A stretch of 64,000 bases of DNA from NCBI GenBank assembly GCA_001599935.1, contig BCIJ01000002.1, forward strand, positions 285,811 to 349,810. Reading direction: 5' to 3'. The stretch comes from Holtermannia corniformis. Taxonomy: Eukaryota; Basidiomycota; Tremellomycetes; Holtermanniales. The notes below the pieces were generated by a model, which worked only from the letters and a program-made list of their open reading frames with translations, did not search any database and had not been told where the DNA came from. Position 1 is the stretch's first letter. Each line of letters opens with the position of its first letter. This document shows positions 48,501-59,697 of the stretch, piece after piece. Made by a program: the position numbers and the translations under genes.

Positions 48501-49371
48501 GACGGTCAATGTCATCGCCGTCTTCTGAGATTGGTTTGATCTCCTCGCCGGCACCGCTGCCGGTCGCTAGTGCGTATTGCGAGACATAGTGCGGTGCTGC
48601 TTCTGCGACAATGTCTTTCAAGAGGCGATCGAGGAGTTCGGCGCCATTCTTGACGGACAGCTCCGAGTCGGCGGCGAGCTGTCAATGTCAGCGAGGCTGG
48701 TGGTGACAACGGTAAACAAACCTTGCTGAGAGCATCGAAGACTTCGTTGAAGTACACGAGGATTTCACCCTTGCTGACTTTTGCACTTGGCCGGCCGATC
48801 AGCCTGCTCAATGCGTGACCTATACACTCACATGTTGTACAAGCTCTCGCAGCTATAGTATCTCACTCGGCTCTCTGGGTCTGAAAAGCACGCCAGGACC
48901 GGCGGGACAATGGTTCCCAAGAACGGCGCGACGTCCTGTCCCAGTGCAATCGCCGTTGCCGCAAGGCCAATCAGTCCGCCGTTGCGCGTGTGCAGGGCCG
49001 ATGCGGTCGATGAGAACATTTGACATAGTTGATCGATGATCTGGGTGATGCGCGGGAGGTCGGACGAGAGAACGAGCCTGGATCATATCAGGTCACAGAG
49101 AAGCGAGACGGGCGGATTCAGAACCGACTTTTCGAGCTCGAGAGCGGCCGCCTTGCGGCGTTCATACCTGCAAGGGTCGTCAGTACCTCCTTTGTGGGCG
49201 CTTGGACGGGTGCACGTACATCTTGTCATTGAGACCTGGGTGTCATTTTTATCAGCCATCTGCGCGTCGGATTTGGTCAACCAGTCAGGGAGACTCACCC
49301 CTGACGATGGGAGGATCTGGGTGGCGTCAGCTTAGCACTGGCTGAAAGACTGGTGGGACCGGCTCACCCAT
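45576..49371 (-). CDS. VAC14: VAC14 homologue, scaffold of the PI(3,5)P2 kinase complex
   Basis: The HEAT-repeat scaffold that holds Fab1/PIKfyve and Fig4 on vacuole membranes. Start exon ATGG is four bases (49371-49368), spliced to a short exon and then [19 protein letters not shown], which gives the family N-terminus MDPPIVRGLNDKMYERRK. Then come [141 protein letters not shown] and LPHIL-like exons. The C-terminal Vac14_Fab1-binding part includes [20 protein letters not shown] and [19 protein letters not shown] Ser/Gly-rich last exon ends at 45576. The gene diverges from MED25. Confidence 0.9.
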
Positions 49372-49738
49372 GATGGCTGGTCCAAGCTGGCGGATCAAGC
49401 GTCACGCCTGTGCGATATACCCGTATGAGCTGCTGAGCTGCTGCTTTGATCCGAGCAGAGGGACGCGCTGGGAGGCATGTACAGTCTGCTGGGTCCGAGC
49501 TTGGACGTCACGACTGTGGGCTGCCGCGTGGGTGCTATCACGTCTAGCAATTGTGTGGGCTGGTGGTGTTACAGATGCTAGCAAGTCTCAACCCAGGCAT
49601 TGCTACCAATCCTAGCAAGGCATATCCGGTTTGCTAGGGTGACCCCGCGGCACGGCTGCATACCGCTCGCATCTCTGACAAGTCAGCACAGCGATACAGG
49701 ACGGTAGCGTAGCAGGGCAGCAGCCAGACCTAGAGGCA
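49372..49738. promoter_or_regulatory. Divergent promoter region, VAC14 and MED25-like genes
   Basis: The two start codons face away from each other across 367 bases. The sequence repeats CTAGCAA (near 49544, 49579 and 49612-49635 in variants), which may mark a shared site, but I cannot name a factor. Confidence 0.4.
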
Positions 49739-51900
49739 ATGTCGACCCAGGCAGAGTCATCAATAGCAGCAGCGCGAGAATACGCAGCGTGCTTCGTGAT
49801 CGACTCGGCACTGGCACCCAACACCTACAACGACCTCGTCAAGGATGGAGGCGTCGTCAGTCAACTCGTGAGACGACTGGTCGACAAGGTGGGGCCAAGC
49901 AGCTGCGTGAGTCAAACGATACATGCTGTACGCGGTGCATCTGCTGAATACGTCGCAGGCGCGTTGTGCGGCAATCGTGACGCCGAACCCGGAACTGGCC
50001 CTGCAACTAGACCATCACTCGGCCAACCTCGACGCTCACTTTTTTCAACCGCCAGATGCCTTTTTGGCGTCGTTGCCGTCACTATACCCTGCTGTGGGTC
50101 ATGATGACAGCAGCTCGGGGAGCCGCAATGGGTTCGGGCTGGCAGCTTGGCAGAATGGGTTTGGAGCCAGAGCACTACCAAGAGCCAAAGGCAAGGGCAA
50201 AGATCAAAACTTGCTTGAAAGCATCATTGCCGGTCTCGAAGTGAGCAGCTGCATCTTGTCATCCTGGCAATCGAAATAACTCTGCACAGATGTTCGATCT
50301 GTACTCTCCTCAGCTGGCTCACGCAGCACCACCACTCCCCCTCTCCCCGCCGACCGCAGCAGCTCTTCAATCAATCATCTCACGCAGTACATCATCTTCA
50401 AATATATCCAAACACCTCATCATCCTCTCGTCAGACGCGAGCAAGCCGTCTGAAGATCAAAGTCGACTTCGACGAAACACCCGCACAGAGTATGACAAGC
50501 TGTCGTGGATCACCTTGGCAGAGACTCTGACGGAAAGCGGGGTGGCGTGTTCCGGCGTTGTAGTGGGAGACGGAGTCAAATCAGAGCAGGGCCCTAGTGA
50601 AGCGGGTGTGATCAAATCGCTGCTCGAGGCGGTATGTCGTATTCCGATCTCTTACAGAAAGCTGACGCAAAGTACAGATGTCCAGTTCTCGAGATACCCC
50701 ATGGTTCTCTTACGATCCGAGCTATGAGCTCTACCTCTCCGACTTTGCCCTTACCCCGAGTGAGTCCTTCCCCGAGTTCAACCGCATCGCCAGCTAAACC
50801 AGCAGACGCTTCTGATGCTACAATCACCTCGGCCACATTTACAACCACATCCACAGCCCCCACCACCGGAGTCTCGGACGAAGCCCGCGCGCGCTACCTC
50901 CAAATCCAAGCTCTGGCCATGCGAAACGCACAGCTCGCTAAACCCGGCATCGGCCCCGGCGCCGGGCTCGATCTCGCCAGTCTCAACCCTGCAGACCTGC
51001 AGCGTCACTTACAGAGCATGCAGGCGAAAGCCGCGCAGCCGCAGACGCAGCCGAGGCCGAGTAGGATCTGGACGGGCGAGGTCACTTGGTCGATGGCCGA
51101 TGTCAAGAACCCGGGATCCAAGATTGGTACGTTTGCATCGACGAGTGCGTGGCTGATGAGTGTGCAGAGACGGGTGTGAAAGTGTTTGCGACGGCCACGG
51201 GTAATTACCCCCCTGAAGAGCTACTCACGCACTTGTGGCCATCTCGTACGCAGCAGCCATCTTCCGAGTAGACATGTGCTGATGACATGACCAGGCCTCA
51301 CCCTCAGTGGCGCACTCCCACTCAACCCGGCCGAGCTTGAAACCCACATCAAAACCAACAAATCGCCTTGCGTCTTCTTCTCTGTGCCGCAAGAGCTCCC
51401 ACCCGCTGAAGCAGCGCACAACATGCAGCTCTACAACCAGCTCGCGAAGAACCTACACACGCGGCAAACGGTACGTTTTCGATGCCGAGCAGGAACAGGG
51501 CTGACGCTGAGCCCAGATGGGCGTCGTGAAATTCGGTCAAAAGGATTGCGGCATGGTCTTGCTGCCCAACGCGACGGGCGTGAACCCTGGGAACCCACAA
51601 GAAAAGCTGCTCAGGTTGATTGGTGTCATCTGCTTGGTGTGTGCAAAGTGAAGCGTCAGTGGGTCTCGGCTAACGATGGTGTAGAAGAACCCGTTGCCTG
51701 CTATCAGTGCGCGCCCGGCCGTCAACCCGCCGGTGAACAATTACCCGCAGCAGCAGCAGCAGCAGCAGCGGGCGCCGTATCCGATGCAGATGCAGCAGTC
51801 GCAGCCGCAGCCGCAGCCGCAGGCTCCGACACAGGCACAGGCGCAAATGTTTCAGCAGCACTCTCAGCCGCAACAGCAGCAGCCGCAACAGCAGCATTTC

Positions 51901-51935
<35 letters not shown>

Positions 51936-52296
51936 TCAGCAGCAGCAGCAGCAGATGCAGCAAATGCAACAGCAGCAACAACAGCCCGTTGTCCCACAGC
52001 AGCAACCTCCCCAAAGGCCACTCTTCCCCATCGGTCTCAACGCGAGCCAACTCTCGCAGCTACAAGCCATGATCAAGAACGCGCAGCTGCCCGACGTCGA
52101 TCCCAACCTCGACCTCGCGCAGTGTACAAAGGAAGAGCTGCATCGTTTGGTCCAGCGCATAGTCGAACGTCAGGGGCAGACGAACGCGGCGAATCAGCGA
52201 CAGCAGCAGATGATGCAGCAACAGCAGCAACAGATGCAGCAGCAGATGCAGATGCAGGGGCAGGGGCAGGGGCAGGGACAGCAGCCGTATCAATAG
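49739..52296 (+). CDS. Mediator subunit 25-like protein (VWA plus PTOV-type domain, poly-Gln tail)
   Basis: The N-terminal VWA-like domain reads REYAACFVIDSALAPNTYND, then CARCAAIVTPNPELALQL, ISKHLIILSSDASKP and LSWITLAETLTESGVACSGV. A Ser/Thr-rich linker precedes a beta-barrel-like domain starting IWTGEVTWSMADVKNPGSKI. Exact splices join KIETGVKVFATATGNYPPEE and WPSRLTLSGALPLNPAELET, followed by VFFSVPQEL, GVVKFGQKDCGMVLLPNATG and EKLLRLIGV, the PTOV/SPOC-like core of Med25. The last exon is a long Gln-rich tail (about 51690-52290) with a conserved-looking insert PLFPIGLNASQLSQLQAMIK and ELHRLVQRIVERQ. Mediator subunit 25 links activators to RNA polymerase II. Identity rests on domain order rather than strong identity. 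Confidence 0.65.
51748..52290 (+). repeat. CAG/CAA-rich region coding poly-Gln
   Basis: Runs of CAG and CAA codons, for example at 51748-51769, 51898-51960 and 52200-52250, encode Gln stretches broken by Met, Pro and His. Gly-Gln (CAGGGG) repeats follow at 52254-52280. The mixed CAA/CAG use suggests selection for glutamine rather than a fresh microsatellite. Confidence 0.85.
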
Positions 52297-52677
52297 ATGT
52301 CGGGAATGTATGTAATCTTATCATGGGGCCAGGGATAGTAGATGGCATCCGGGATGCAGCATGACCGGTTGCGCTGATGTACAAGGATGTATGTAGCTGC
52401 TGTTATACCATGCACTACTCTAGTCTCCACGATCCCCATGGTGATATACGAGGACCATTCCTAAGTCTGACTATGGTATACGGGCATTGACCTCGTGGAA
52501 AAACGTCCGCCGCTCGCCTCGGCTTTTTTCCTGCGTTACCGTACTCCGCCTAGTCGAGTGGAAGATACTCGCCCTGCGACTCGAGGTGAACGTGGGACCG
52601 TCACTTGGATTGAAGCAAATCCCCAAGCGACTTGTCATCATCCCAACCTATTCGAAACCGAGTTACTACGTTCGACC
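52297..52677. other. Intergenic
   Basis: This gap separates the MED25-like stop and the next start. An in-frame extension upstream to about 52495 is open for the next gene but lacks an ATG. No other feature seen. Confidence 0.35.
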
Positions 52678-53875
52678 ATGGAGCCCGTAGAACTGGAACA
52701 CATGTGCACCTTTCTCGATGTCAGAGACCTTGCCTTCCTCATTCCCCATAGGGCCGGCGCATCGATCAGACGTCGTACGGATGCCGAGGTTGATATTGGC
52801 CGATATATCTCACGGCATTCCCTCATCTTACAATCCGATCCAGGAAGCCAAGATGGTAGTGTGAGTTTTGTATTCCGTCGTTTTACCTTTGTCGTCACAT
52901 CTGAACACGTAGATCTCGTCTTCGTCAGCCGACGCAACGGAAAGCGTTGCGTTGATGATGACAGCTGCCAAAGCCATGGCTTCCGAGCAGATTGGCGAAG
53001 ACTGGCTTGTCAGGCGGCTTGGAGATGGCCAAGTCTCGTACGTTGCGGGCGATGACGAATGGAGCGGCCAGTTCGACTTTGGCGTCTTCAAGTGTCTCCG
53101 CAGTAAGTGCGGGTCGGTCACATTGGACTGAGGCAGGCTAACCGGAGTGCTCAGAGAACTCATGGCCGCCAGAGGCCTATCACGACTCTTCTCCAGACTG
53201 GCTCGGTGCTGCTCTCGTAGTCAGCGAGCAGAAACCGCTGCAGTCGGAGAAGGGGGAAGACCCGTTCCTTGACCCCTGCCTATTCGGTTTCGATGACAAG
53301 CGTGACCCTGCAACCGGTCGAGCACTTGCTTCCTCCTGTGCTTTCCTGCACGAAGGCTCAGCGCTCGATGAACCTAGAGCAGCGCTCACGGCGGTACTTC
53401 TTTTGCTGAAATCAAAGTGCGTACCCCTTGGCAATCACTGCCATGCGCTGACTGCGACGCAGCCGACGATATGCCTGGGCAACCCTTTCGGGCAGGGATG
53501 ACAGCGCTATGTACGTAGCGGAGCGCGATCCGGATCTGTCTGGAGTAGGTGTTCGGCGGATTCTCTATCCCTCGTATTCGCAGGAAATCACTGCGAGCGG
53601 GTACCGTGGTACCGTCAGGGCCTTTGATCTCCTAGCTGCTGATGTAGCCGCCTTTGTCAGTTCTAAATACTCTTCGAACCGTTGGCATGACTTACGAACC
53701 ACAGATCATCGAGCCCAACGAGCTGCCGAACAAGATCGCGGCTCTCGGAACGCCAGTCATTGATATCGACTTTGTCAAAGCACAGCAGAAGCGTGACACG
53801 GATGTCTCGCGCGCTCATGAACAAGCCGAGATCGAGCGTCTTCGTCCTTGCGTTCATAGCGTTCATCAACTTTAA
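52678..53875 (+). CDS. Multi-exon protein, unrecognised
   Basis: Exact splicing gives one consistent frame: MEPVELEHMCTFLDVRDLAF to SQDGS, then ISSSSADATESVALMMTAAK with LGDGQVSYVAGDDEWSGQFD, CLRKNSWPPEAYHDSSPDWL, ALTAVLLLLKSNRRYAWATL, RRILYPSYSQEITASGYRG, and after a GTCAGT intron IIEPNELPNKIAALGTPVID, ending HSVHQL. The five introns are 45-60 bases with agreeing phases. The protein is globular-looking, soluble and about 310 residues, with no known motif. It may belong to a basidiomycete-specific family. Confidence 0.6.
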
Positions 53876-54505
53876 CACTGACTAGTCGTTGTTTTTCCTG
53901 TCTTTGATTCCCTCATCCTCACCCACAAGCGAGCACGACCGGGTAGAATCATCACAACTTATCGCCGTTCTCTGGTCATCTCCCCAACTCCCCGATACGC
54001 CCAGCATCCTGCCTCCTCGCGCTCAGTCCGTCATGCCGGCAAAGGTGACAAGAGACGTAAGCCTCTGCAGATCGAAGCGCAGATCAATGTTACCCACGAG
54101 CGCGTGGAGAGGAAGCCGGTCTCGACCGCTCAACGCACGGACGCTGCGGATAAATCACGCTTCCCTGAAGAATGCGATCAAGGAGGTGGAAGCCTGGCTC
54201 GCCGTGATCTTACCCTTTGGAAGACACTGAGGAAGGTACCGGAAGGCCTGAGAGACAGTGACTTCGCTGTTACAGTTAGTAAAGCCAGACATGATGCGTA
54301 ACCAGCTGCATCAAGGACCTCGAGATACTGGACGAGGGGGTGAAGTGCACGCCGGTCAAACAGGATAGGTGGAAGAAGATATTCGGTACTGTCGTACAAG
54401 CTAGGAGGCGTACTAGCCCACGTATGTCAGCCAGCGGAGCAGCAGGTGGGTGCTGGCGAGTATCATTTAAGGGACAGTTACGCTCGGGTGACAAATATGA
54501 GCGCG
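53876..54505. other. Possible gene remnant, weak
   Basis: One plus-strand frame reads IEAQINVTHERVERKPVSTA, KSRFPEECDQGGG and WKTLRKVPEGLRDSDFAV (about 54069-54280). It looks like coding sequence but has no good start, and the exits through nearby splice sites are not convincing. It may be an exon of a broken or very diverged gene. Confidence 0.3.
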
Positions 54506-54802
54506 TCAAAGACGAAATGATGTTGCCCTGCTCACTCCGCTGTGAGTTATGGGCCGGTCGCCTATCGTGCCCACGACCGTCTTTGAGCCAGTGATGAAGC
54601 ATGTGTTGATGAATGATCCGTGCGGGGCTGGAGTGGATCCGTAGCGGATCGATGTAACGTGGCGGCTGTTGTGGTCAGCAGTAGGATCCCGATAAGTTTC
54701 GTCCCGCTTCACGACAATAGCTGTCCCGTCGACAAAGAAAGTGACTTGCTCAGGGAGCGCGCTGTGAGGCCCATCGCCGTTCGTCTGAGAGGTTTGGGAC
54801 AT
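54506..54802 (-). CDS. Diverged relative of the small-protein family, possibly decayed
   Basis: The 98-residue frame starts at Met 54802 (MSQTSQTNGDGPHSALPEQV). It shares VTFFVDGTAIVVKRDETYRD with the RD..Y.D region of the proteins at 43654 and 44788, and VVGTIGDRPITHSG with V-x-G-x-IG...I-x-H of member 2. The middle is different and the terminal GTPVW is lost. It sits about 10 kb from the pair, so it is either a distant functional member or a relic. Confidence 0.4.
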   Translation of the reverse strand: MSQTSQTNGDGPHSALPEQVTFFVDGTAIVVKRDETYRDPTADHNSRHVTSIRYGSTPAPHGSFINTCFITGSKTVVGTIGDRPITHSGVSRATSFRL

Positions 54803-55950
54803 GCAGCGTAAAGTCTCTCGGGTGATCGTAGTTCAGTTGACGTGGGTACTCTACGTTTACGTCTGACTATATCTTGAAGTAGCCTTCTACACTGGATGAT
54901 CTCAGCACAGACTTCGATGCTACCTCGGTCAAAGGTGCTGTAGTCGTAGTGCTTCCCTTGCTGTCACAAGGGATCGGCCTACAGGCGCCGAACTGGCTCT
55001 CACGATCTGCCACATCTGGCATCGCATCGAAGGTACGCGGACGCTGCTGTCAAGCATCGTAAGATGCGGAAACACGTTCCCGTAGCGCCTCCTCTGTGAC
55101 ATACCTCGGTGTTGCTAATTTGACCATTGCTCACACATATTCTTACCAGTGGTGGACGCTCCGTAGTAGATGATCGTTTGAGAGCGAGCAAGGGGCACCT
55201 GTATGGATATAGGTCTCTTCTCAGTTCACCATTACGCCCTGGCCACCGACACTGTAGGTTACTTTTTTACAGGTGGGAGCGTAGATGCGGCACTGCCACT
55301 GTCTGTTCCGGAAGACTGGGCCGTGATATACGCGGCTAGAGGATGTCACCGATTGCTTCCGGTGGCAAAGCGCGCACGCCCCTAAGCAGAGGTGTGATAT
55401 TGCCTCGGAAGCATTGGGTGGAATTGGTCTTATTCCTGCGCAATATCTATATCTCGCATCGTAGTGGCGCTGTCTAGCGCTTTTGTAAAGTTCATACACC
55501 CTGCGCGATGAGTGCAGACATCTCCTTGCCGAGGCTCGTGAGCTCAGCTCAAGTCGACTGTCCCTTTCGTGCGCCGGTCCTCGCCACTATGGTATATCTC
55601 GGTCTTACCGATCCGTCTCTCTACTTTCGCACTGCCAGTGATCTCCCTTGGAGAGATGAATGCGGAGGGCAAGAGTCCATATTTGCTCGTCGTTTGGTAA
55701 CTGGTAAACAGCTTCGCACCCATCGTACGCCGCGGTTTACTGTAACGCTCTCGCCGCCGAGATCAAAAGTCAATGGAAGTAAAGTAGGGGCGCTATGGCG
55801 AGCCTTCGACGCCTCCTTACAGACGAAGGTACCTTTGATCCACTTTGACGGGGTTACCGTAGGTCCAGAGATGCTTCAAGGCGAAGGAGTACTGCAGCAA
55901 CGCGAGCTTTGTACATTTCGAGATTGTTACAATAGGTTACAGTGGCAACA
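54803..55950. other. Low-confidence open frames, no clear gene
   Basis: A plus-strand frame from 55508 (MSADISLPRLVSSAQVDCPF) reads YLGLTDPSLYFRTASDLPWR and HFDGVTVGPEMLQGEGVL with natural composition, but it overlaps the end of the minus-strand gene at 55951 and I recognise no family. The frame at 55203-55385 is similar in quality. These may be remnants or lineage-specific genes. Confidence 0.3.
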
Positions 55951-56834
55951 TCACGATTCAACGTGGATGCCCATGGCGCGCTCGACCTCTTTCATCGCTT
56001 TCTCGGCACTCGTCGAGTCTCGACGCTTGGCAAGGTTGCCCGTCGCCGAAGCGTTGTCTGCCGATGCAGTCGCAGCAGACGTCTGAGCGGTCGCACCCAG
56101 CGCCTTTGAGATACTGCCGAAGCCAGAGTTGAAGCGACGGCTGCCAGAGCCAATGTTGCTCGAGCTCGAGTGGTTGAGAATGGATTCCTGCAGTGCTGAC
56201 ATCTTGGGAGGGGGCGAGGAGGAGCTAGGGAGCGTTGGGGTCAAACCTGACTCGGTGTGGGTCGGGAGACGGCCGGATGAAGACGAGGACGGGAAGGAGC
56301 CCATGACGCCTGGCATTGATTGGCGTGACCACGAGCCGGAGAGACCAGCAGCGCCGCCGTTCGACAATGAGCGGTGGTGGGACGAGTTGAACGAACCGCC
56401 TCGTTGGTGACCCTGCATCGGCAATCCCGTCTGACCGCTCAAGCCGTTGATCGCGATCGACTGGCTCGAACCCGAGCGGTGGTGACCGAGCCCGTTGATC
56501 TTGGTCGGCACACTACCGCTAGCCTGCAGCGGCATGACAAAACCAGAGCCCATGCTACCGCTCATGCTGGGTGCACGGCCATGCTCGGCGCCGTACGAGG
56601 AGGAAGCACCGGCTCGATGCCCATGTGAGCGCGCTGCGAGGGACTGAATGATCTGGGCAGCGTCGGGTCGGTCGTATGGCCGGATGGCGGCTGGGCGTGG
56701 GAAGATGGCGGGTGGGTTGAGGAGAAGGGCAAGGTAGGCCTTTTTGGCTGCAATGGTGTAAGCTTCTGAAGAGGGTCGGGCAACAACACGACAGTGCCGG
56801 CAATCGCGTCGCGTAACGTGTTACAGTTCCACAA
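55951..56834 (-). CDS. Ser/Gly-rich protein, unrecognised
   Basis: The last exon (55951 to about 56530) is Ser/Gly/His-rich (GHHRSGSSQSIAINGLSG, HHRSLSNGG) and ends in a helix EKAMKEVERAMGIHVES. A 54-base intron (GTGCAC to GCTGCAG) would join it to LPRSFSPSQRAHMGIEPVLP. Upstream text WNCNTLRDAIAGTVVLLPDP continues the same frame but the true start was not found; exons may extend past 57000 (DCLEALVMARRTRFASWQ). Probably disordered with phospho-sites. Exon boundaries are tentative. Confidence 0.45.
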
Positions 56835-59133
56835 CGCAGCTTGACCAGTTGCAGTGAAGTCTAACCCGTGTTATTTTCGACCACTGCCACGACGCAAACC
56901 TGGTACGCCGCGCCATGACAAGCGCCTCTAGGCAATCAACAATGGACCAGCTTTCCCGTCGACGGACAATCGTTGCGCAAGGGTTGCCGAATGGCGCTAG
57001 CGTTTTCTTTCTGGTCCCAAGCAGCTTCCGCGAGCATCGCAACCAGCAGACAGATCGTGGTGCGACGTAAGTCTAGTTATGATAGGCCAAGCGGTAGAGG
57101 ACAGAAGCCAATTATAGCCTGGTCAAGGCCAAGCCACCTCGATGGCAGTGACTGGCGCGACCTGTCACTGCAGAACGTGTGCGAGACCCCATCCGCAACA
57201 CAACTGTGGCTCTGTCGCTAACTGCCGAATGCAGCGCGGTACAGATCCCGTAACAACGATGGCAAGGGCCGATCACAACGTCTAGGAGCACCAGCTTGGC
57301 CAAGGGTTCAGCAATCGGGGTGAACCACCCGAGCAACACCGCTTCGTCAAGATGGCACCTGGGAGCCGATGTCATCCGGATCTTGGGTCGCGCATCCGAC
57401 CAGCTAAGACCAGGTAAGGGCAAGCCCTTACTGAGTGACGAGGCCGAGTTGGATTTCGATCCATGGCAACGTACGAGGCAATGGGTACCGCGACATTCGA
57501 GGCGCGCAGTATGGCGTGACGTTTTATCCGTCAGACGGATTGTACGCCACGTATACACCACGCGGCTCACTCTTCGTGACGAGTACTGAATCTTCTGGCC
57601 TTGGGCTTGCGCCAAGACAACAGCCCCCGGGCTACAATCTTCAAGCTGAGCTTGCCGCACTGCACCGCGCGAGGACTGCGTGGGTGGCTGATCAAGGACG
57701 CACAGCTCGACTGGCCGCTCGCCGCAGTTGTCTTGTATAATAACTGCTTGGCTTGCGAGATGTCCGACTTGGCGTGCGTAGGATCCCATACTCTAGTCAG
57801 AGTCCCGATATTTCGCAGCTCTTTGCACATGACGCGACTCGGCGACGGATCAGCGTACACAGCCTGTTCAAGCGCAGCTTACGGCGCGGTCGAGTCTCGC
57901 CTCGAACCGGATATTAGCGATGACCCAAACTTGGCGGTAATCCTACCTGACCAAGCTAGCGCATCGAGCATCAGCACTTGATGATTCTGGGCGCTGTATG
58001 GCTCTGTTTGCAGAACCTAGGGGTTACTACTCGCCGTACCGTCACCAACATGGACCTCGTTTGCTAGACTCTCCACAAGAAGGTTGAACATCCGAGGGGT
58101 CCAGCATTACGAGGACAGCGTTGAATCTTTCACTGAGCTCTAGCGCCATGTTGCATTCTGTTGTACCGAAAAGCAGAGGCAGCCCTTGAGCTGACCCAGG
58201 CGGTCCTCGGGCTGGAACATGGGCTGAACTCTAGTACGACATCGCGCTACAGTCAGCGCGATGTACCATAGCATTGTATAGCGCAAAGCCGTTACGGTCC
58301 TTGGAGCCATACGAGCAATGATGCGCCTCATGACCTCGAAGCAGCCCTCTAAGGGCGGAGGCAAGACGGTACTTTGGGCCAAACAAGGCGCTGCGCTTGG
58401 AGCTGGGCAGCGTGCAAGTGTGCCCCGGGCGAGGTAAAGCCCACATCTTCCGAAACGACTCGAGACTTAGGATTATTGTCTGGGTTGCAGGATTGGGGTC
58501 GACCTATGCGCTGACGCGTCGACGCGCCGATGTCATTTTGCGGCGCGTACCGTTCTCCAAGCGCCAGGTCGACGTGGCCCACTCTAACTCGGAACGACAT
58601 CTCGAACACCCTCCCGCATACACGCACATAAAGTGACTGGATCTCAGGCTCGATGGCCGGCGCATGCAACGTCCACACTGTTCGCGTTGGGCAGTGGATC
58701 GAGCTCTGACGTGATCGCAAAGTATTGAGCTGAGACTTTGCCGGGCGCGCCATGCTGCTGGTGCACTCGTACGACCGGAACTTGAGCTCATGGACCTGAG
58801 AAGCGGACGTATCGGTCGATCGATCGTCGCTGCGGTCTCGTTGCGCTCCAGCCACGCACCGATCCAGGAGACGAGCAGTGCGGCAGCTGGATGGCACAAT
58901 AGTCTTGTGCTGAAGCTTCTGCATGCACCGTGGCTGACTCCCTGTCGCTATGTGGCTGGTCATACCGTGTTCGAGATCATGGCTGTGGACCGTGGTTCGA
59001 CTGTAGGCACACGTCTTGTACCCAAAGTGTGTCAAGCCCACTGCACAGTCGAATCGGCCTCGCCATTCAGACATTTCGGCCCATCTTGCCGCCGTCTGCT
59101 TGTGTTCTCAAAGGAAGCAGCGCACAGACTCAC
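56835..59133. other. Gene-poor stretch with overlapping weak frames
   Basis: Frames on both strands (for example 57435-57740 and 57601-57981 on plus, 58349-59074 on minus) are long but overlap, lack family motifs and join poorly. SDDPNLAVILPDQASASS on the plus strand looks the most gene-like. The stretch is either decayed coding sequence or holds lineage-specific genes that I cannot resolve. Confidence 0.3.
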
Positions 59134-59409
59134 CGACGGCGGGATCATTGAACACGGCCAACGCGTTCTGGTCGTCAATCCACTTGATCTTGAACCCGGC
59201 GGCGTCAAACTCTTTAAAGATGAGCTGAAGGTCGCGCGTCTTGAGCCTGGCGTGTTGGTGAGCTCTACGTCACGTCGAGTGGACAGAGGGGTCACTTGCT
59301 CTGGACTGAAGTTTGCCAAGTGGAGGATCCTCGTGACGGCTGCTGTGATCTGTGCGTGCGTCTGAGATGGTGCAGGGAGCAGTGTCCCGTTTGGGAGTGA
59401 GATGGACAT
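59134..59409 (-). pseudogene. 5' fragment of an R3H-associated (R3HCC1-type) protein
   Basis: Exon 1 starts at Met 59409 (MSISLPNGTLLPAPSQTHAQ) and ends HLANFSPEQ. Exon 2 reads TRDLQLIFKEFDAAGFKIKW and IDDQNALAVFNDPAV, a block found in R3H coiled-coil family proteins (KIKW.DD.xALAVF). After the GTGAGT donor no matching third exon is found. Available acceptors lead within 20-odd residues to stops. Either the next exon is far away or the gene is truncated. Confidence 0.5.
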
Positions 59410-59501
59410 GGTGGACAAGACGGTGAGCAAGGGGTACAGCGGCGAGGACTGTCTGGTGCGCGGCGGTGACACGCGGGGTCTCCTGACGCGCAACGGGGGG
59501 G

Positions 59502-59639
59502 GGGTTAGTGCGATCGGCGTTTACTATAACACCGAGAGTGGCGCCACGTGGGGGTTAGGGGTCAATGCGGGCCACTGCATGGGTTAGTGTAATCGGCGTT
59601 TGTATAACGCCGAACGCGCCACGTGAGCGGTTAGGGGTC
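59502..59639 (+). repeat. Imperfect direct repeat with E-boxes and hairpins in a divergent promoter
   Basis: Copy 1 is 59502-59563 and copy 2 is 59581-59639. Each starts GGGTTAGTG, contains a stem (TCGGCGTT...AACGCCGA, perfect 8 bp in copy 2, one mismatch in copy 1), then a palindromic E-box CACGTG (59545-59550 and 59620-59625), and ends GGTTAGGGGTC. The pair lies between the R3H-like fragment and the Vps5-type gene. Confidence 0.8.
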
Positions 59640-59697
59640 CCGCGCGTAGTCGAGTGGTTAACGCGCGTCGTCGGACCATATCGAATCCCCAGCAGGG

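Noticed and set aside
51384..52364. Long Ala-rich plus-strand frame
   Set aside because: It is the frame-shifted shadow of the CAG/CAA glutamine tract of the MED25-like gene.
58349..59074. 241-codon minus-strand frame as the continuation of the R3H-like gene
   Set aside because: No family sequence and the splice phase does not fit exon 2.
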